Shown: positions 17,717-28,000, counted from the stretch's first letter. The stretch is 64,000 nucleotides of DNA from JANYLB01 sp963837715 (GCA_963837715.1 CAWIOF010000002.1:1860001-1924000), one strand, 5' to 3'. The notes: generated from the sequence alone by a model not told the origin. A program made the numbers and translations.

Positions 17717-19141
17717 GTGAGCCACCTGCACCCGACCTACCGGCATCCGCTCGGGCGGGCGTACCGCGAGCCGGGTGGTGCGTGGGACATCCCGTCGCTC
17801 GACGCGGTCATCGCCCAGGCGCACGACGACCCCCGCGTCGGCGCGCTCGCGGGCGGCCTGCGCGCCGCAGGCGTGCGCCGCGGCGACGTCGTCGCCTGGC
17901 AACTGCCGAACTGGGAGGAAGCTGCACTCCTCTACCGGGCGTGCTGGCGGCTCGGCGCGATCGCAGGACCGCTCCACCACCAGGCGGGCGCGGCCGACGT
18001 CGACCGCATGCTCGGCGTCCTCTCCCCGCGCGTCGTGCTCCACCGCGACGACGTGCGCGGTCCGGGTTCCCGATTCGGGCGGCTCCTCGACGCCGCCCCC
18101 GTCACCCGGTCGGCGGCCCGTCCGTCGGACCTCGCAGTCGCGCTCTTCACGTCGGGCTCGAGCGGCGAACCCAAGGCGGCGCTGCACACCCAGCGCGGCC
18201 TCGCCCACAAGGCGCTGACCATGGCGCGGGTGCACGGCCTCACCCACACCGATGCCGTGCTCATGCCCGCACCCCTCGCGCACATCTCGGGACTGCTGAA
18301 CGCGGTGCTGATCCCAGGCGTCGTGCCGATGAAGGCCGTCCTGATGGACAAGTGGGATCCCGAGCGCGCGCTCGACCTGATCGCGTCGGAGCACATCACC
18401 TTCATGATCGGACCCCCGACCTTCTTCGTGCACCTCATGGCCGCTTCGGGGTTCTCGACGGAACGGGTCGCCCCGTTGCGACTGGTGTCGAGCGGAGGCG
18501 CGGGGGTCACCGCGGCGTTCGTCGAGACCGCGCGCGACGCGCTCGGAGCCCGCGTGAAACGCACCTACGGCTCGACCGAGGCCCCCACGGTCACCACCAG
18601 CCGCGCCGACGATCCCCCCGATCGCGCCGCCACCACCGACGGCCACCCCGTCGGCCAGTGCGAGATCCGGGTCGACGCCACCGGTGAGCTCCTCCTCCGC
18701 GGCCCGGAGCTGTTCGTCGGGTACACCGACCCGGCCCGGACCCGCGCGTCGATCGACCGCGGCTGGTTCCGCACCGGTGATCTCGCCCACGTCGACCCCG
18801 ACGGCTGGCTCACGATCGTGGGCCGGATCAAGGACACGATCATCCGCGGCGGGGAGAACATCGCCGCGGCCGAGGTGGAGCACGAGCTCGAGGCGCATCC
18901 ACGCGTGCGGCAGGCGGTGGCGGTCGGCTACCCCGATCCCGTACTGGGTGAGCGGGTCTGCGCGTTCGTCGTGGCCGACGGGACGGTCACCCTCGACGAC
19001 GTCGGGGCGTGGTTCGCCGAGCGGGGCGTCACGAGGTTCAAGACCCCCGAGCGCGTCGTCCAGCTCGACGCCCTTCCGTCGCTCGGCGCCGGCAAGCCCG
19101 ACCGCGCCGCCCTCCGAACCCGAGCCGCCACCACCCGCTGA
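17717..19141 (+). CDS. AMP-dependent acyl-CoA synthetase/ligase
   Basis: A 474-residue member of the ANL superfamily, which adenylates a carboxylic acid and transfers it to CoA. The ATP motif FTSGSSGEPKAALH, the YGSTEAP adenine motif, the GWFRTGDL motif, the hinge GRIKDTIIRGGENI and the C-terminal Lys region (GAGKPDRAALR) are all present; the N-terminal domain is shorter than in classic FadD. GTG start 1 bp after the acyl-CoA dehydrogenase stop implies translational coupling: substrate activation followed by dehydrogenation in one operon, presumably under operator site 1. Confidence 0.9.
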   Translation: MSHLHPTYRHPLGRAYREPGGAWDIPSLDAVIAQAHDDPRVGALAGGLRAAGVRRGDVVAWQLPNWEEAALLYRACWRLGAIAGPLHHQAGAADVDRMLGVLSPRVVLHRDDVRGPGSRFGRLLDAAPVTRSAARPSDLAVALFTSGSSGEPKAALHTQRGLAHKALTMARVHGLTHTDAVLMPAPLAHISGLLNAVLIPGVVPMKAVLMDKWDPERALDLIASEHITFMIGPPTFFVHLMAASGFSTERVAPLRLVSSGGAGVTAAFVETARDALGARVKRTYGSTEAPTVTTSRADDPPDRAATTDGHPVGQCEIRVDATGELLLRGPELFVGYTDPARTRASIDRGWFRTGDLAHVDPDGWLTIVGRIKDTIIRGGENIAAAEVEHELEAHPRVRQAVAVGYPDPVLGERVCAFVVADGTVTLDDVGAWFAERGVTRFKTPERVVQLDALPSLGAGKPDRAALRTRAATTR

Positions 19142-19169
19142 CCCCCGAACACCGGCGACCCTGCAGCCC

Positions 19170-19246
19170 ACAACCCTGCGGAGTTCGGCGCGTTTCGGCA
19201 CTCAGAGGACCAGAACGCGCCCAACTCGGCGCCTTGTGGGGGTTGT
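19170..19246. terminator. Bidirectional hairpin between convergent genes
   Basis: Stem GAGTTCGGCGCGTT (19181-19194) pairs with 19214-19227 with one mismatch; an outer ACAACCC/GGGTTGT pair (19170-19176, 19240-19246) extends it. It lies between two convergent stops. Confidence 0.6.
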
Positions 19247-19704
19247 CAGACGAGGGGTTCGCGGAAGACGGGGGGTGGGCGGACCTCGACGGCGCGGAAG
19301 GCGAAGCGGTCGAGCTCCTCGTCGTCGACGAAGAGGCGGAAGGCATACTCACCGGCGGTCTCGAGTCGGAGGAAGTTCACGGTCAGGGTGATCGGGACCA
19401 CCGCCGACTCCCCCGGCCGCAGCTCCGCGCCACCGTCGACCCGGAAGGTGCCCTCGGCCTTCAGCGCGAGCGCACCGCCGTCGCCGTCCATCATCCCCAC
19501 CGCGATGGTGTGGTCGCGACCGAACGCGAACGGCGGGACCGACAAGACCGCCACGAGCGAGACCATCGGGATGATCTGCGGGTAGACCGGGAAACGCAGC
19601 AGCGTCCAGAAGGCGCCGTTGGCATAGACCTTCCCGCCGACCACTTCGGCGTGGTCCGCGGGAAAGAACGCATAGGTCTCGAACTCGCCGACGCCAGCAA
19701 CCAT
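19246..19704 (-). CDS. DUF6941-like protein
   Basis: 152 residues. The GGKVYANGAFWTLLRFPVYP opening and the later alternating beta-strand pattern (TLTVNFLRL, EYAFRLFVDDEEL) match the DUF6941 family of actinobacterial proteins of unknown function. No signal peptide or membrane segment. ATG 19704 is chosen because GTGAGG precedes it; an upstream extension is not protein-like. It is the last gene of a probable minus-strand run with the epoxide-hydrolase-like gene and an acyl-CoA dehydrogenase. Confidence 0.65.
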   Translation of the reverse strand: MVAGVGEFETYAFFPADHAEVVGGKVYANGAFWTLLRFPVYPQIIPMVSLVAVLSVPPFAFGRDHTIAVGMMDGDGGALALKAEGTFRVDGGAELRPGESAVVPITLTVNFLRLETAGEYAFRLFVDDEELDRFAFRAVEVRPPPVFREPLV

Positions 19705-19782
19705 GCGGTGATCCTCACCTACCGCCGAGCGGCCGCACAAGTGCCGCCCGACCCATCTCGACGGAGGGACGTCGGGTTGTTG

Positions 19783-20154
19783 CTATCCCCCGAATGCGGC
19801 GGTGACCTGGACCAAGTCGAAGTAGTCGCGCCACGCGGTGATCTTGGTGCCATCGAGCTCGAACGTGCCCATCACCGGCAGTCCGACGGAGCCCTCCGGC
19901 CGCACGAAGGTGTCGATCCGTTCCGTGAGCACCACGTTGCCGTTGACGGCAAGGTGCAGGATCTCGAACTCGATGCGGTCGACCATCGCGGTGAAGCCCT
20001 CGATGAAGGTGCGGATGGCCTCGGTGCCGACGACCGGCTCCATCGGGATGTTGTGGTACACGGCGTCGTCGGCGAACGAGCGCATGATGCGATCGATGTC
20101 GCCGGTCGACCATGCATCGCAGAACTCCCGCACGACCTGTTCCGGATCCGCCAC
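19783..20154 (-). CDS. Limonene-1,2-epoxide hydrolase family protein
   Basis: 123 residues with the NTF2-like cone fold. All five catalytic residues of Rhodococcus limonene epoxide hydrolase have counterparts at matching spacing: Tyr33 and Asn35 (AVYHN), Arg79 and Asp81 (TERID), and Asp110 (WRDYF). The family opens epoxides with water held by Asp/Asn/Tyr, giving diols. GTG start with GGAAGGGGAG about 5 nt upstream. It follows an acyl-CoA dehydrogenase by 29 bp, so it may act on an epoxide made during degradation of a terpenoid or sterol-like compound; related proteins also serve in polyether biosynthesis. Confidence 0.85.
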   Translation of the reverse strand: MADPEQVVREFCDAWSTGDIDRIMRSFADDAVYHNIPMEPVVGTEAIRTFIEGFTAMVDRIEFEILHLAVNGNVVLTERIDTFVRPEGSVGLPVMGTFELDGTKITAWRDYFDLVQVTAAFGG

Positions 20155-20183
20155 GTCGCTCCCCTTCCGTCGGTGATCAGCGT

Positions 20184-21272
20184 TCAGATGATGCTCTCGC
20201 CGGCTTCGACCCGGGGACGCAGGAGCGAGGCCAGGCGCTCGCGGTGGTACCCCGCGTCGCCGAACGTGAGCTGGTCGAGTTGGGCGCGCTTGAGGAAGAG
20301 GTGCAGGTCGTGCTCCCAGGTGAACCCGATGCCGCCGTGGACCTGCAGACCGGAGGCCATCACCCGCCGTGAGGCATCGGAGCCCCAGATCTTGGCGGTC
20401 GACGCCGCGACCGACACGTCGCGGTCGTCGGCGGCGAGGCACCACGCGGCCCAGTAGACCGACGACCGCATCCCCTCGACGTCGACGAGCATGTCGGCAC
20501 ACCGGTGCTTCACGGCCTGGAAGCTCCCGATGGGCTTGCCGAACTGGACCCGGTCCTTGGCGTACTCCACCGACAGCTCGAGGACGCGATCGGCACCGCC
20601 GAGCATCTCGGCGGCAACGCCGGTCGCGCCCCGATCGACGAGCGCATCGACGGCATCACGCCCTCCGAGGCGCTCCGCCGGGCGCGCGTCGAACCGCAGC
20701 CACCCGAGCTCCCGGGTCCGATCCATGGCCGGTTCGGCCCCCGGGCGCGTCGCGTCGTCGAGCTCGACGGCGAACAACGCGGGGCCCTCCGGCGACTCGG
20801 CGACCACGATCGCGACATCGGCCGACGGCGCGAACGGCGTCGGATCGGAACGGCCGTGCAGCTGCCATCCTGCGCCCTCGGCCGATGCGGTGACCGCGCT
20901 CGACGCCTTGCTCCACGCCACACACGCGAGTCGTTCACCGGCGAGCAACGACGCGACCGAATCGGAACGACCGGCGCGACGCAACGAATCGATCGCGAGC
21001 ACCTGACCGAGGAACGGCGCCGGTGCGGCGTGGCGACCGATCGCCTCGAGCAACACGGCCAACTCGACCCATCCGAGACCGAGACCTCCATCGGCTTCGG
21101 TGAGTGCGACACCGAGCCAGCCCTGTTCGACCATCCCGGCCCACAGCTCGCGGTCGAGCCCGCCGCCGGCCTCGACCACCGCGCGCACGCCCGAGATCGG
21201 TGCCAGCCCGTCGAGCAGCTCGCGCGCGCCGGCGCGCAACGCCTCCTGGTCGTCGGAGAGGTCGAAGTCCAT
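20184..21272 (-). CDS. Acyl-CoA dehydrogenase, probable non-catalytic-type subunit
   Basis: A 362-residue short FadE-type protein with the N-terminal helical domain, weak central beta domain, the FAD/CoA region KDRVQFGKPIGSFQAVKH and QVHGGIGFTWEHDLHLFLKRA. Neither the C-terminal EGT Glu (LTFGDAGYH instead) nor a helix-G ER motif is visible, a pattern known from one subunit of alpha2-beta2 steroid-type dehydrogenases (FadE26-27, FadE28-29). No catalytic partner is adjacent; the 30205, 32899 or 49423 enzymes are candidates. Operator site 2 lies 40 bp upstream. First gene of a run with the LEH-like and DUF6941 genes. Confidence 0.88.
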   Translation of the reverse strand: MDFDLSDDQEALRAGARELLDGLAPISGVRAVVEAGGGLDRELWAGMVEQGWLGVALTEADGGLGLGWVELAVLLEAIGRHAAPAPFLGQVLAIDSLRRAGRSDSVASLLAGERLACVAWSKASSAVTASAEGAGWQLHGRSDPTPFAPSADVAIVVAESPEGPALFAVELDDATRPGAEPAMDRTRELGWLRFDARPAERLGGRDAVDALVDRGATGVAAEMLGGADRVLELSVEYAKDRVQFGKPIGSFQAVKHRCADMLVDVEGMRSSVYWAAWCLAADDRDVSVAASTAKIWGSDASRRVMASGLQVHGGIGFTWEHDLHLFLKRAQLDQLTFGDAGYHRERLASLLRPRVEAGESII

Positions 21273-21312
21273 CGCTACCGCGCCCCGGGTCGGCTCACGA
21301 CCCGGAAGTTAG

Positions 21313-21328
21313 CTGACGCGGACGTCAG
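21313..21328. promoter_or_regulatory. Operator-like palindrome, site 2
   Basis: CTGACG-CGGA-CGTCAG, a perfect palindrome in its 6-bp arms. It overlaps the stop codon of the upstream glycosyltransferase and precedes the acyl-CoA dehydrogenase start by 40 bp. Confidence 0.65.
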
Positions 21329-23229
21329 GCCTCCGAGAACCCGTGCACCACCGCCGGGAGCTCGGCGTTGGCGTGATTGCCGTAGGGACCGTGGACGATG
21401 CCGTGCGGGGTCTTCTCCCAGTGGAAGGGCGAGCGCACGAGCTGCACGAGTGCCCGCCAAGCCGCGATCGAGTGGAGCACCCAGTAGAAGGGGTTGAGCA
21501 AGACGAACGGCACCAGGTCGCGGGCCCGACGGCGCCAGACCGCCACCGCGCTCACCGCCATCATCGACACGTTGCCGAGCATCAGGTTCGCGAACGCGGC
21601 CGGCCCGAACCATGCGGGGAGGTGCAGGCCGGGCACGTTGCCACCGAGGAACGTGAACAGCCAGAAGCCCAAGATGATCGGGTAGACGAGGAACGTCAGC
21701 GGGGTGCCCATCACCAGTGCGAGGAACCCGAGCATCCCTCGGAACCCGAGCTCCTCGGCGAGGCGCCGCGGCTTCCGGAGATGCACGAACGACGTGATCA
21801 TGTATCCCTTGATCCAGCGGGTGCGCTGACGGATCCACGCCTGCCACTCCGAACAGCCCTCTTCCCAGGTCGTGCTGGCGATCGTCCCGATCCGGAAGCC
21901 CTCGGCCGACGCGCGGATGCCGAGGTCGGCGTCTTCGGTCACGTTGTAGGGGTCCCAGCCCCCGAGTTCGCGCAACGCCGCGGTTCGGAAGTGGTTCGAC
22001 GTGCCGCCGAGTGGCAGGGGCACCCGCCAGTGGTCGAGGCCGGGCAGCATCGCATCGAACCACGCGGAGTACTCGAGCGTGAACATGCGGGTGAGGATGT
22101 TCTCGCGGGAGTTGAAGTAGTTGAGCCGCGCCTGCATGCACACCGTGTCGGGGTCGGCGTCGTCGAACGCCGCGATGGCCGTCCGGAGCTGGTCGGGCTG
22201 GGGTCGGTCCTCGGCGTCGTAGATGGTGAGGTACTCGCCCTGCGCGAGCGCGAGCCCGAGGTTGCAGGCCCGGGGCTTGGTCTGCGGACCACCGGGCGGC
22301 ACCACGTAGAAGCGCACCCAGTCGGGGGGCTGTGCAGCCTTCGCCGCCGCGATCGTCTCTTCGTCGTCGGGCTCGAGGAGCACGAGGACCTGGAGCTTCG
22401 ACTTCGGGTAGTCGAGCTCGCTGAGGTGTTCGATCACCTTCGAGACGACCTTCGCCTCGTGGTACGCGGGAACGAGGATCGTGTACACCGGGAGCGCGGT
22501 CTCGGGGATGCGAACCGGGACGTGCTCGGCGGCGATCTTCACCCGCTCGACGTCGACGAACGTGCCGACGATGCACGCGCCCACCTTGAACAGCACGAGG
22601 ATCAAGAAGAGGATGTTGAGCACGACCAGCGTCGCGAACAAGGTGTTCAGCGGCGCAACGATCGCGGCGAGACCGAGGGCGATCGGCAGCACCATCGCCC
22701 ACCGCGGGAACCAACCTCGATCGTCGTCGCGGCGCGCCGACAGCTCGGGCCGGGAACTGGCCAGTCCGTAGGCGATCTTCTCCACGACCGGTTCCCGGCA
22801 GGATGCGAGCACGGCCCGCTCGATGTCCCAGTCGGTGGTGACGACGAACTCGATCTCCTCGCACACGAAGCGCAAGCGGACCTGCTGCTCGATCGCACGC
22901 GTCGGGTGGGTCGCGACCGCGACCACGAGGACGTCTTCGTGGTCGCGACGTTCGCGATGAAGCGGAACCCACCGGTTCCAGAGCATCTCGTCGGCATCGG
23001 CGATCGCCATGAGGTCGTCGTCGGGCGGGGTCGCGACCAGGTCGACGAAACGCAGCGACCACACCGACGCGAGGCCGTCGTACAGCGCGCGCCGCGTGAC
23101 GGCACCTCGAGCGAGGAGGATCCGCCCGAGCAGGCCACCGACTCGGCGCTGCTCGACGAGTGCGTCGGCGAGCGCGCGCCGCTCGAGCACACCGCGGGCC
23201 CGCAGTTCCTCACCGATCAGGCGTGACAT
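21325..23229 (-). CDS. Processive GT2 glycosyltransferase with N-terminal MshEN-like domain
   Basis: 634 residues. Residues 1-150 resemble the MshEN / type II secretion ATPase N-terminal domain (LIGEEL...ALVEQRR...LGRILLARGAV), which binds cyclic di-GMP in some proteins. Two membrane helices (about 178-225) precede a family-2 transferase domain with the processive signature: DPDDE near 288, DAED 338-341, TED 431-433 and QRTRW 468-472; more helices follow. BcsA-like enzymes polymerise a sugar and extrude it across the membrane. The upstream GT-C-like gene ends 3 bp before, so both probably act on one surface glycan. ATG start. Confidence 0.88.
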   Translation of the reverse strand: MSRLIGEELRARGVLERRALADALVEQRRVGGLLGRILLARGAVTRRALYDGLASVWSLRFVDLVATPPDDDLMAIADADEMLWNRWVPLHRERRDHEDVLVVAVATHPTRAIEQQVRLRFVCEEIEFVVTTDWDIERAVLASCREPVVEKIAYGLASSRPELSARRDDDRGWFPRWAMVLPIALGLAAIVAPLNTLFATLVVLNILFLILVLFKVGACIVGTFVDVERVKIAAEHVPVRIPETALPVYTILVPAYHEAKVVSKVIEHLSELDYPKSKLQVLVLLEPDDEETIAAAKAAQPPDWVRFYVVPPGGPQTKPRACNLGLALAQGEYLTIYDAEDRPQPDQLRTAIAAFDDADPDTVCMQARLNYFNSRENILTRMFTLEYSAWFDAMLPGLDHWRVPLPLGGTSNHFRTAALRELGGWDPYNVTEDADLGIRASAEGFRIGTIASTTWEEGCSEWQAWIRQRTRWIKGYMITSFVHLRKPRRLAEELGFRGMLGFLALVMGTPLTFLVYPIILGFWLFTFLGGNVPGLHLPAWFGPAAFANLMLGNVSMMAVSAVAVWRRRARDLVPFVLLNPFYWVLHSIAAWRALVQLVRSPFHWEKTPHGIVHGPYGNHANAELPAVVHGFSEA

Positions 23230-23232
23230 GGC

Positions 23233-25050
23233 TCAGCTCCCTCCGCCCGTCTCGAAGACGCGGATCGGCCCGCTCCGACAGACGACCTGGGCCGAGTCCT
23301 CGAACGACGGGCTCGCGGCCAGCGACCGGGACACCGCGTCGGTCGGGTTCGTCGGGTCGACGAACACGTAGCGAGTGCGCGTCGGGTGGGCGAGTGCGTC
23401 ATTCCAGCGGTTCTTGCCGATGAACGGCGCGACGATCCGGTCGACGGTCCCGATGGCGGGGAGCAGCGGATGGACCGAGTCGTCGATGAGGATCTTGCCG
23501 TCGGTGCCGTTCTCACGGAGCCACGACGCGCAGGTCATGTCGTTGCGACCCACGACCTTCTGCTCGCGTGCTTCGGCGATCACACCGACGTGGTCGGTCT
23601 GCGCCCACTGCGCGAGCACCCCTCCGACGAGCGCGACCGCGATGAGCGATGCGATCACGGTGCGGAACCTGCTGGTCGGCGCGACGGCAGGCGCGACGCC
23701 GGCCGAGAGCTGGCGGACCCCCCACGCGGGAGTCGCGGGCGCGAGGCGCCCCTCGGAAGGACGCGAGCGAAGCCCCCGGCCCTGGATCGCGGCAACGCCG
23801 AGTCCGGCGAAGAGCGCCAACCCGGCGACCGCGGCCACGCCGAAGCGGAGGTTGTAGAGACCGAGATCGGGACGACTCTCCGGCCGGAGTGCGATCTGAC
23901 CGGTGTAGAGGGACAGCAGGTAGAAGCCGACGGGAACGACCACGAGCAGCCACGGCGAGAGGCCCCAGAAGCGGAAGCGCGACCGCGACGCCCAGATCGC
24001 CATCCCCACGACCCCGGCAACGATGAGGACCCAGCCCGCGCCGCGCACCGTGCCCGAGAAGAGCGTGCTGATGCTGTGGCCGAGGTCGCCCTGATCGGGG
24101 AGCAACCCGCGGCGGGCGAGCTCCGCCTGCTGCGACTGCGCCGAGTACGAACCGCGCTGGAACTCGAGCGGGTCGCCCCAGTGCACCCAGTTGAACCAGA
24201 ACCACCAGAGCGCGCCGCAGAGCGGGAGCACCACGAAGCTGCGGGTCGCACGCCACGCGTATCCGAACTGACGCCACCGCGCGTACGACACGACGGCGAC
24301 GAACACCGATGCCGCGGCCACGAACGCCCAGCCGTCGTAGCGGGAGAGCACGGCCGCGAGCGCGGGAACCCCGCACAGGACCGCGATCTCCCCACCCGAT
24401 GCCGGCTTCGGCCGGACCGCCCACCGGGTGAGCGCGTACGTCATCGTGATGAGCGACGCGTAGAGCACGGGCTCGGTCACCGCGGTCGAGTGGAGGTAGA
24501 GCATCGCCGGGGTGAGCGTCGCGAGCAGGGCCGCGGTCCAGCCCGCGAGGCGGGACCGGACGAGCGTGTAGACGATGCCGTAGATCCCGAGGGCCTCGAT
24601 CACCAGGCAGATGACGCCGACCGGCACCGGGGCCCACCCCGAGACCCACAGTTCGCGGATCGCCGCGAAGGGAGCCGATGCGAGGTGCTGGAGCGGGAGC
24701 CACACGGTGCCGATCTGCACGAAGCCGTGGTTCGGGCCGTCGAGCAGGCGTCGGGCGATCGTGATGTGCGACCGGGCGTCGGGGTACGCCAGCATGAGGT
24801 CCTGGGACGATGCCCACGTCGCGGCGAGGATGCCGGCGATCGCGACCACGAGGGCCAGGCCGACGGGTCCAGTGAGCACCCCGACCACTCCGCCGCTGGA
24901 ACGCTGCGGCTCCTCGACCAGGTGGTCGAGCGGCCGCCGACGCTCGAACGGAATCGGCGCGACGACGACTTCGTCGTCGACGAGCGTCATGGCGTCATCC
25001 ATGAGCGGAACGGATTCATGCCGAGCAGTCTGGATTGCCCGAGTGTCCAC
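23233..25050 (-). CDS. Polytopic GT-C-like membrane protein
   Basis: 605 residues. A cytoplasmic N-terminus of about 60 residues is followed by a membrane helix (GPVGLALVVAIAGILAATW), an outer acidic loop (YPDARSHITIARRLL) like that of GT-C transferases, about nine more helices, and an outer C-terminal domain of about 110 residues (MTCASWLRENGTDGKILID...). Such proteins use lipid-linked sugars. It lies 3 bp upstream of the GT2 gene, so an operon is almost certain. The start is uncertain: GTG 25050 gives the longest form; ATG 25002 or 24990 are possible, and I see no clear ribosome-binding site for any. Confidence 0.7.
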   Translation of the reverse strand: MDTRAIQTARHESVPLMDDAMTLVDDEVVVAPIPFERRRPLDHLVEEPQRSSGGVVGVLTGPVGLALVVAIAGILAATWASSQDLMLAYPDARSHITIARRLLDGPNHGFVQIGTVWLPLQHLASAPFAAIRELWVSGWAPVPVGVICLVIEALGIYGIVYTLVRSRLAGWTAALLATLTPAMLYLHSTAVTEPVLYASLITMTYALTRWAVRPKPASGGEIAVLCGVPALAAVLSRYDGWAFVAAASVFVAVVSYARWRQFGYAWRATRSFVVLPLCGALWWFWFNWVHWGDPLEFQRGSYSAQSQQAELARRGLLPDQGDLGHSISTLFSGTVRGAGWVLIVAGVVGMAIWASRSRFRFWGLSPWLLVVVPVGFYLLSLYTGQIALRPESRPDLGLYNLRFGVAAVAGLALFAGLGVAAIQGRGLRSRPSEGRLAPATPAWGVRQLSAGVAPAVAPTSRFRTVIASLIAVALVGGVLAQWAQTDHVGVIAEAREQKVVGRNDMTCASWLRENGTDGKILIDDSVHPLLPAIGTVDRIVAPFIGKNRWNDALAHPTRTRYVFVDPTNPTDAVSRSLAASPSFEDSAQVVCRSGPIRVFETGGGS

Positions 25051-25078
25051 TCGGATTCCGGCACGTAACAGTTTGTGG

Positions 25079-28000
25079 TCAAACGCGCGACGAGTCGTGC
25101 CTCGGGAGGGTGCAGAACGTGACCGGCGTCACGTCGGCGAGGGCGAACGATGTTGCCTCCGGCGTCGACACGTCGGTTCGGAACGCGACCGGTGCCGCGG
25201 CAGGCGCAGCACCGGTGTTGATCACAACGTTCTTCACCGAGTGGCGATCGGCTCCCCCACCCGTTCCCGCGGTGAACCCGAGGAGTACCTGGGGTGGCAA
25301 CGTGACCGCGGTCGGCGCGATGACGGTTGACCCGTCGACTGCGACTGCGATCGTGCCGGCGGCGATCGTGATGACGAAGTGGTGGACACCGCTGCGCAGG
25401 TTGGGAGCGGACGTGCTCGTGGCGAGGTAGGTGAGCGCGTTCACCTCACCGTCGCCGGTGGCGATCCCGACGAAGTTCGCCGACGGATCCGACGAGTTCT
25501 TGTACGTATCGGCCGTCACCGCGATCCCCGGGATGCCGCCATACCCCATCCGCCAGCCTGCGCCGCCGAGCGCCGTGGCGCCGGCCGACGGATCGGCGAG
25601 CACGAACGTCAACCCGTCGGCACCCGAACCGGGGCCGATCTTCGTGTCGTAGGCAACGGTGAGCGCGGTAGAGGCCACCGCCGTCGGGTAGAACGCCGAG
25701 CCCGCGTTGTAGGTCGTGTCGGCCGGCGTCAGCACGAGATCGGGTGCCGCGAGGGCGGCTGCGCCGTTCAGCGTCCAGGCACCACCCGTCGGTGGCGGGA
25801 CGTCACTCTGCGGGGGAGTCGTGGTGGACCCGCTCGCTGCCGTGATCGCGACGTTCGAGACGGCGTGGCGGTCGGCGAGACCGCCCGTCCCGGCGGTGAA
25901 ACCGACCAGGACGTTGGGTGGCAGGTCGACAGCAACCGGCGCGATCACGGTGATGCCGTCGACGACGACGGAGATCTTACCGGCGGCGACCGTCACGACG
26001 AAGTGGTGTGTCCCGGTCCGCAACGCGGGCGCGTTCGTGCTCGTAGCGACGTACGTGAGCGCGTTGACTCCGCCGTCACCCGTCGCGATCCCCACGAAGT
26101 TCGCCGACGGATCAGACGAGTTCTGGTAGGTGTCGGCGGTGACCGCGACACCGTCGATGCCGCCGTACCCCATCCGCCATCCGGCCCCGCCCAATGCGGT
26201 CGCGCCGGCCGACGGGTCGGCGAGCACGAACGTGAAGCCGTCGGCTCCCGACCCCGGCCCGATGGTGGAGTCGAATGCCGCCGACACCGAGCCAGACGGC
26301 ACCGCAGTCGGATAGAACGCGGATCCCGCGTTGTAGTTGATGTCGGGTGGTGTGAGCACGAGCTCCGGGCCGGCGACGGCCGTGGAGCCGTTCACGGTCC
26401 AACCGCCGGCGGTCGGGGGCGGAACCGTCACCGTGCCGGCGGGCGGTGGAGACGTCGCGTCGATCACCACGTTCGAGACCGCATGACGGTCGGCGAGGCT
26501 TCCCGTCCCCGCGCTGAAGCCGACCAACACGTTCGGCGGGAGATCGACCGCTGTCGGCGCGATCACCGCAACGCCGTCGACCACGACCGACATCTTCCCG
26601 TCGGCGACGGTCACCACGAAGTGATGCGTTCCGGTCCGGAGGTCGGACACCGCCGTGCTGGTCGCCGTGTAGGTGAGCGCGTTGTCGCCGCCGTCGCCCG
26701 TCGCGATCCCCACGAAGTTGGCCGACGGATCAGACGAGTTCTTGTAGGTGTCGGCGGCGACCGCGACGCCGTCGATGCCGCCGTACCCCATCCGCCATCC
26801 CGCGCCGCCCAACGCAGCCGCACCTTCCGACGGGTCGGCGAGCACGAACGTGAGCCCGTCGGCGCCGCTCCCGGGGTTGAGGGTCGCATCGAACGCGGCC
26901 GTGACCGCACCGGAGGGAACTGCGGTCGGGTAGAACGCGGAGCCCGCCGCATAGGTCTCGCCCGCGGGGTTGAGCACGAGCTCCGAGCCGGCCACGGCCG
27001 CGGTGCCGTTCACGGTCCAACCACCACCGATCGGAGACGGCACGGTCCCCGTCGACGGCGGGGTGGTCGTCGTGCCGCCGGAGCCCACGATCGACACGTT
27101 CGAGACGGCTTGGCGGTCGTTGAAGCCCCCGGTTCCCGCAGAGAAGCCCGTGAGCACCTGGTCGGGCAAGCCGACGGGGACGTTCGCGAGCACCACCGCG
27201 CCGTCGACCGTGACCGTGATCGCGTCGTCGGCGACGCTCACCGACATGTGGTGCGTCCCCGCCCGCAGGTCACCGACCGCCGTGCTCGTCGCGACGTAGT
27301 CGAGGTGGTCTCCGGTGATCCCCGTCGCGATCCCGACGAAGTTGCGGGACGGGTCACCCGTGTTCTGGTAGGTGTCGGCGGTCACCGCGACGCCGGGGAT
27401 ACCCCCGTAACCCAGCGCGAGGCCGGGCGCGCCGAGCGCGGTCGATCCCGCCGCCGGATCCGCCATCACGAACGCGAGTCCGTCGGAGCCCGCGCCGTCG
27501 CCACCGCCGATGCTGACGTCGAAGTCGGCCACGAGTGCGGCCGCGCCGACCGGGGCCGTCGGAAAGGCCGAACCCGCCGCGTCGTTGACGTGCGCCTGGG
27601 TGAGCACGAGGTCCGCGCCGTTCACCGCGGTGGATCCGTTCAACGTCCACCCGGCCCCGGTGGGCGGGGGAACCGCGGTCGAGTCGAGCGCGGTGTACGT
27701 GGCGGTGAGCGTGCGTGATGCGTTCACGGTCACGGTGTGCGTCGCCGCGCCGCCGTCGGACCAGGCCGAGAATCGGTAGAGCTTGCCTCCGATGCTCTGC
27801 AGCGACGGTGCGCTCACGGTGGTGCTCGCGCCGACGGTGAGGTCGTAGGTGAACGGCGCAACTTCGGTCTCGTCGTTCGCGGTGAGCTTGAGCCCCGCGG
27901 GCGCCGACGCCAGCTGCAGGTGCGCGACCTCGGGGTAGACGTCGCGCGTCACCGTCGACGAGAGACCCGTCGCGTCGGTGGCGGTGAGGGCGATGCTCAC

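Noticed and set aside
19181..19227. Fourth copy of the 62-bp palindromic element
   Set aside because: It shares only a short ACCAGAACG stretch and has a different stem; treated as a terminator hairpin.
25190..27690. CRISPR-like repeat array
   Set aside because: The period is over 600 bp and the repeats are in-frame protein domains.
25379..27718. Plus-strand open frame of 779 codons opposite the lectin repeats
   Set aside because: Its repeats mirror the lectin units on the other strand and show no fold or start signal.
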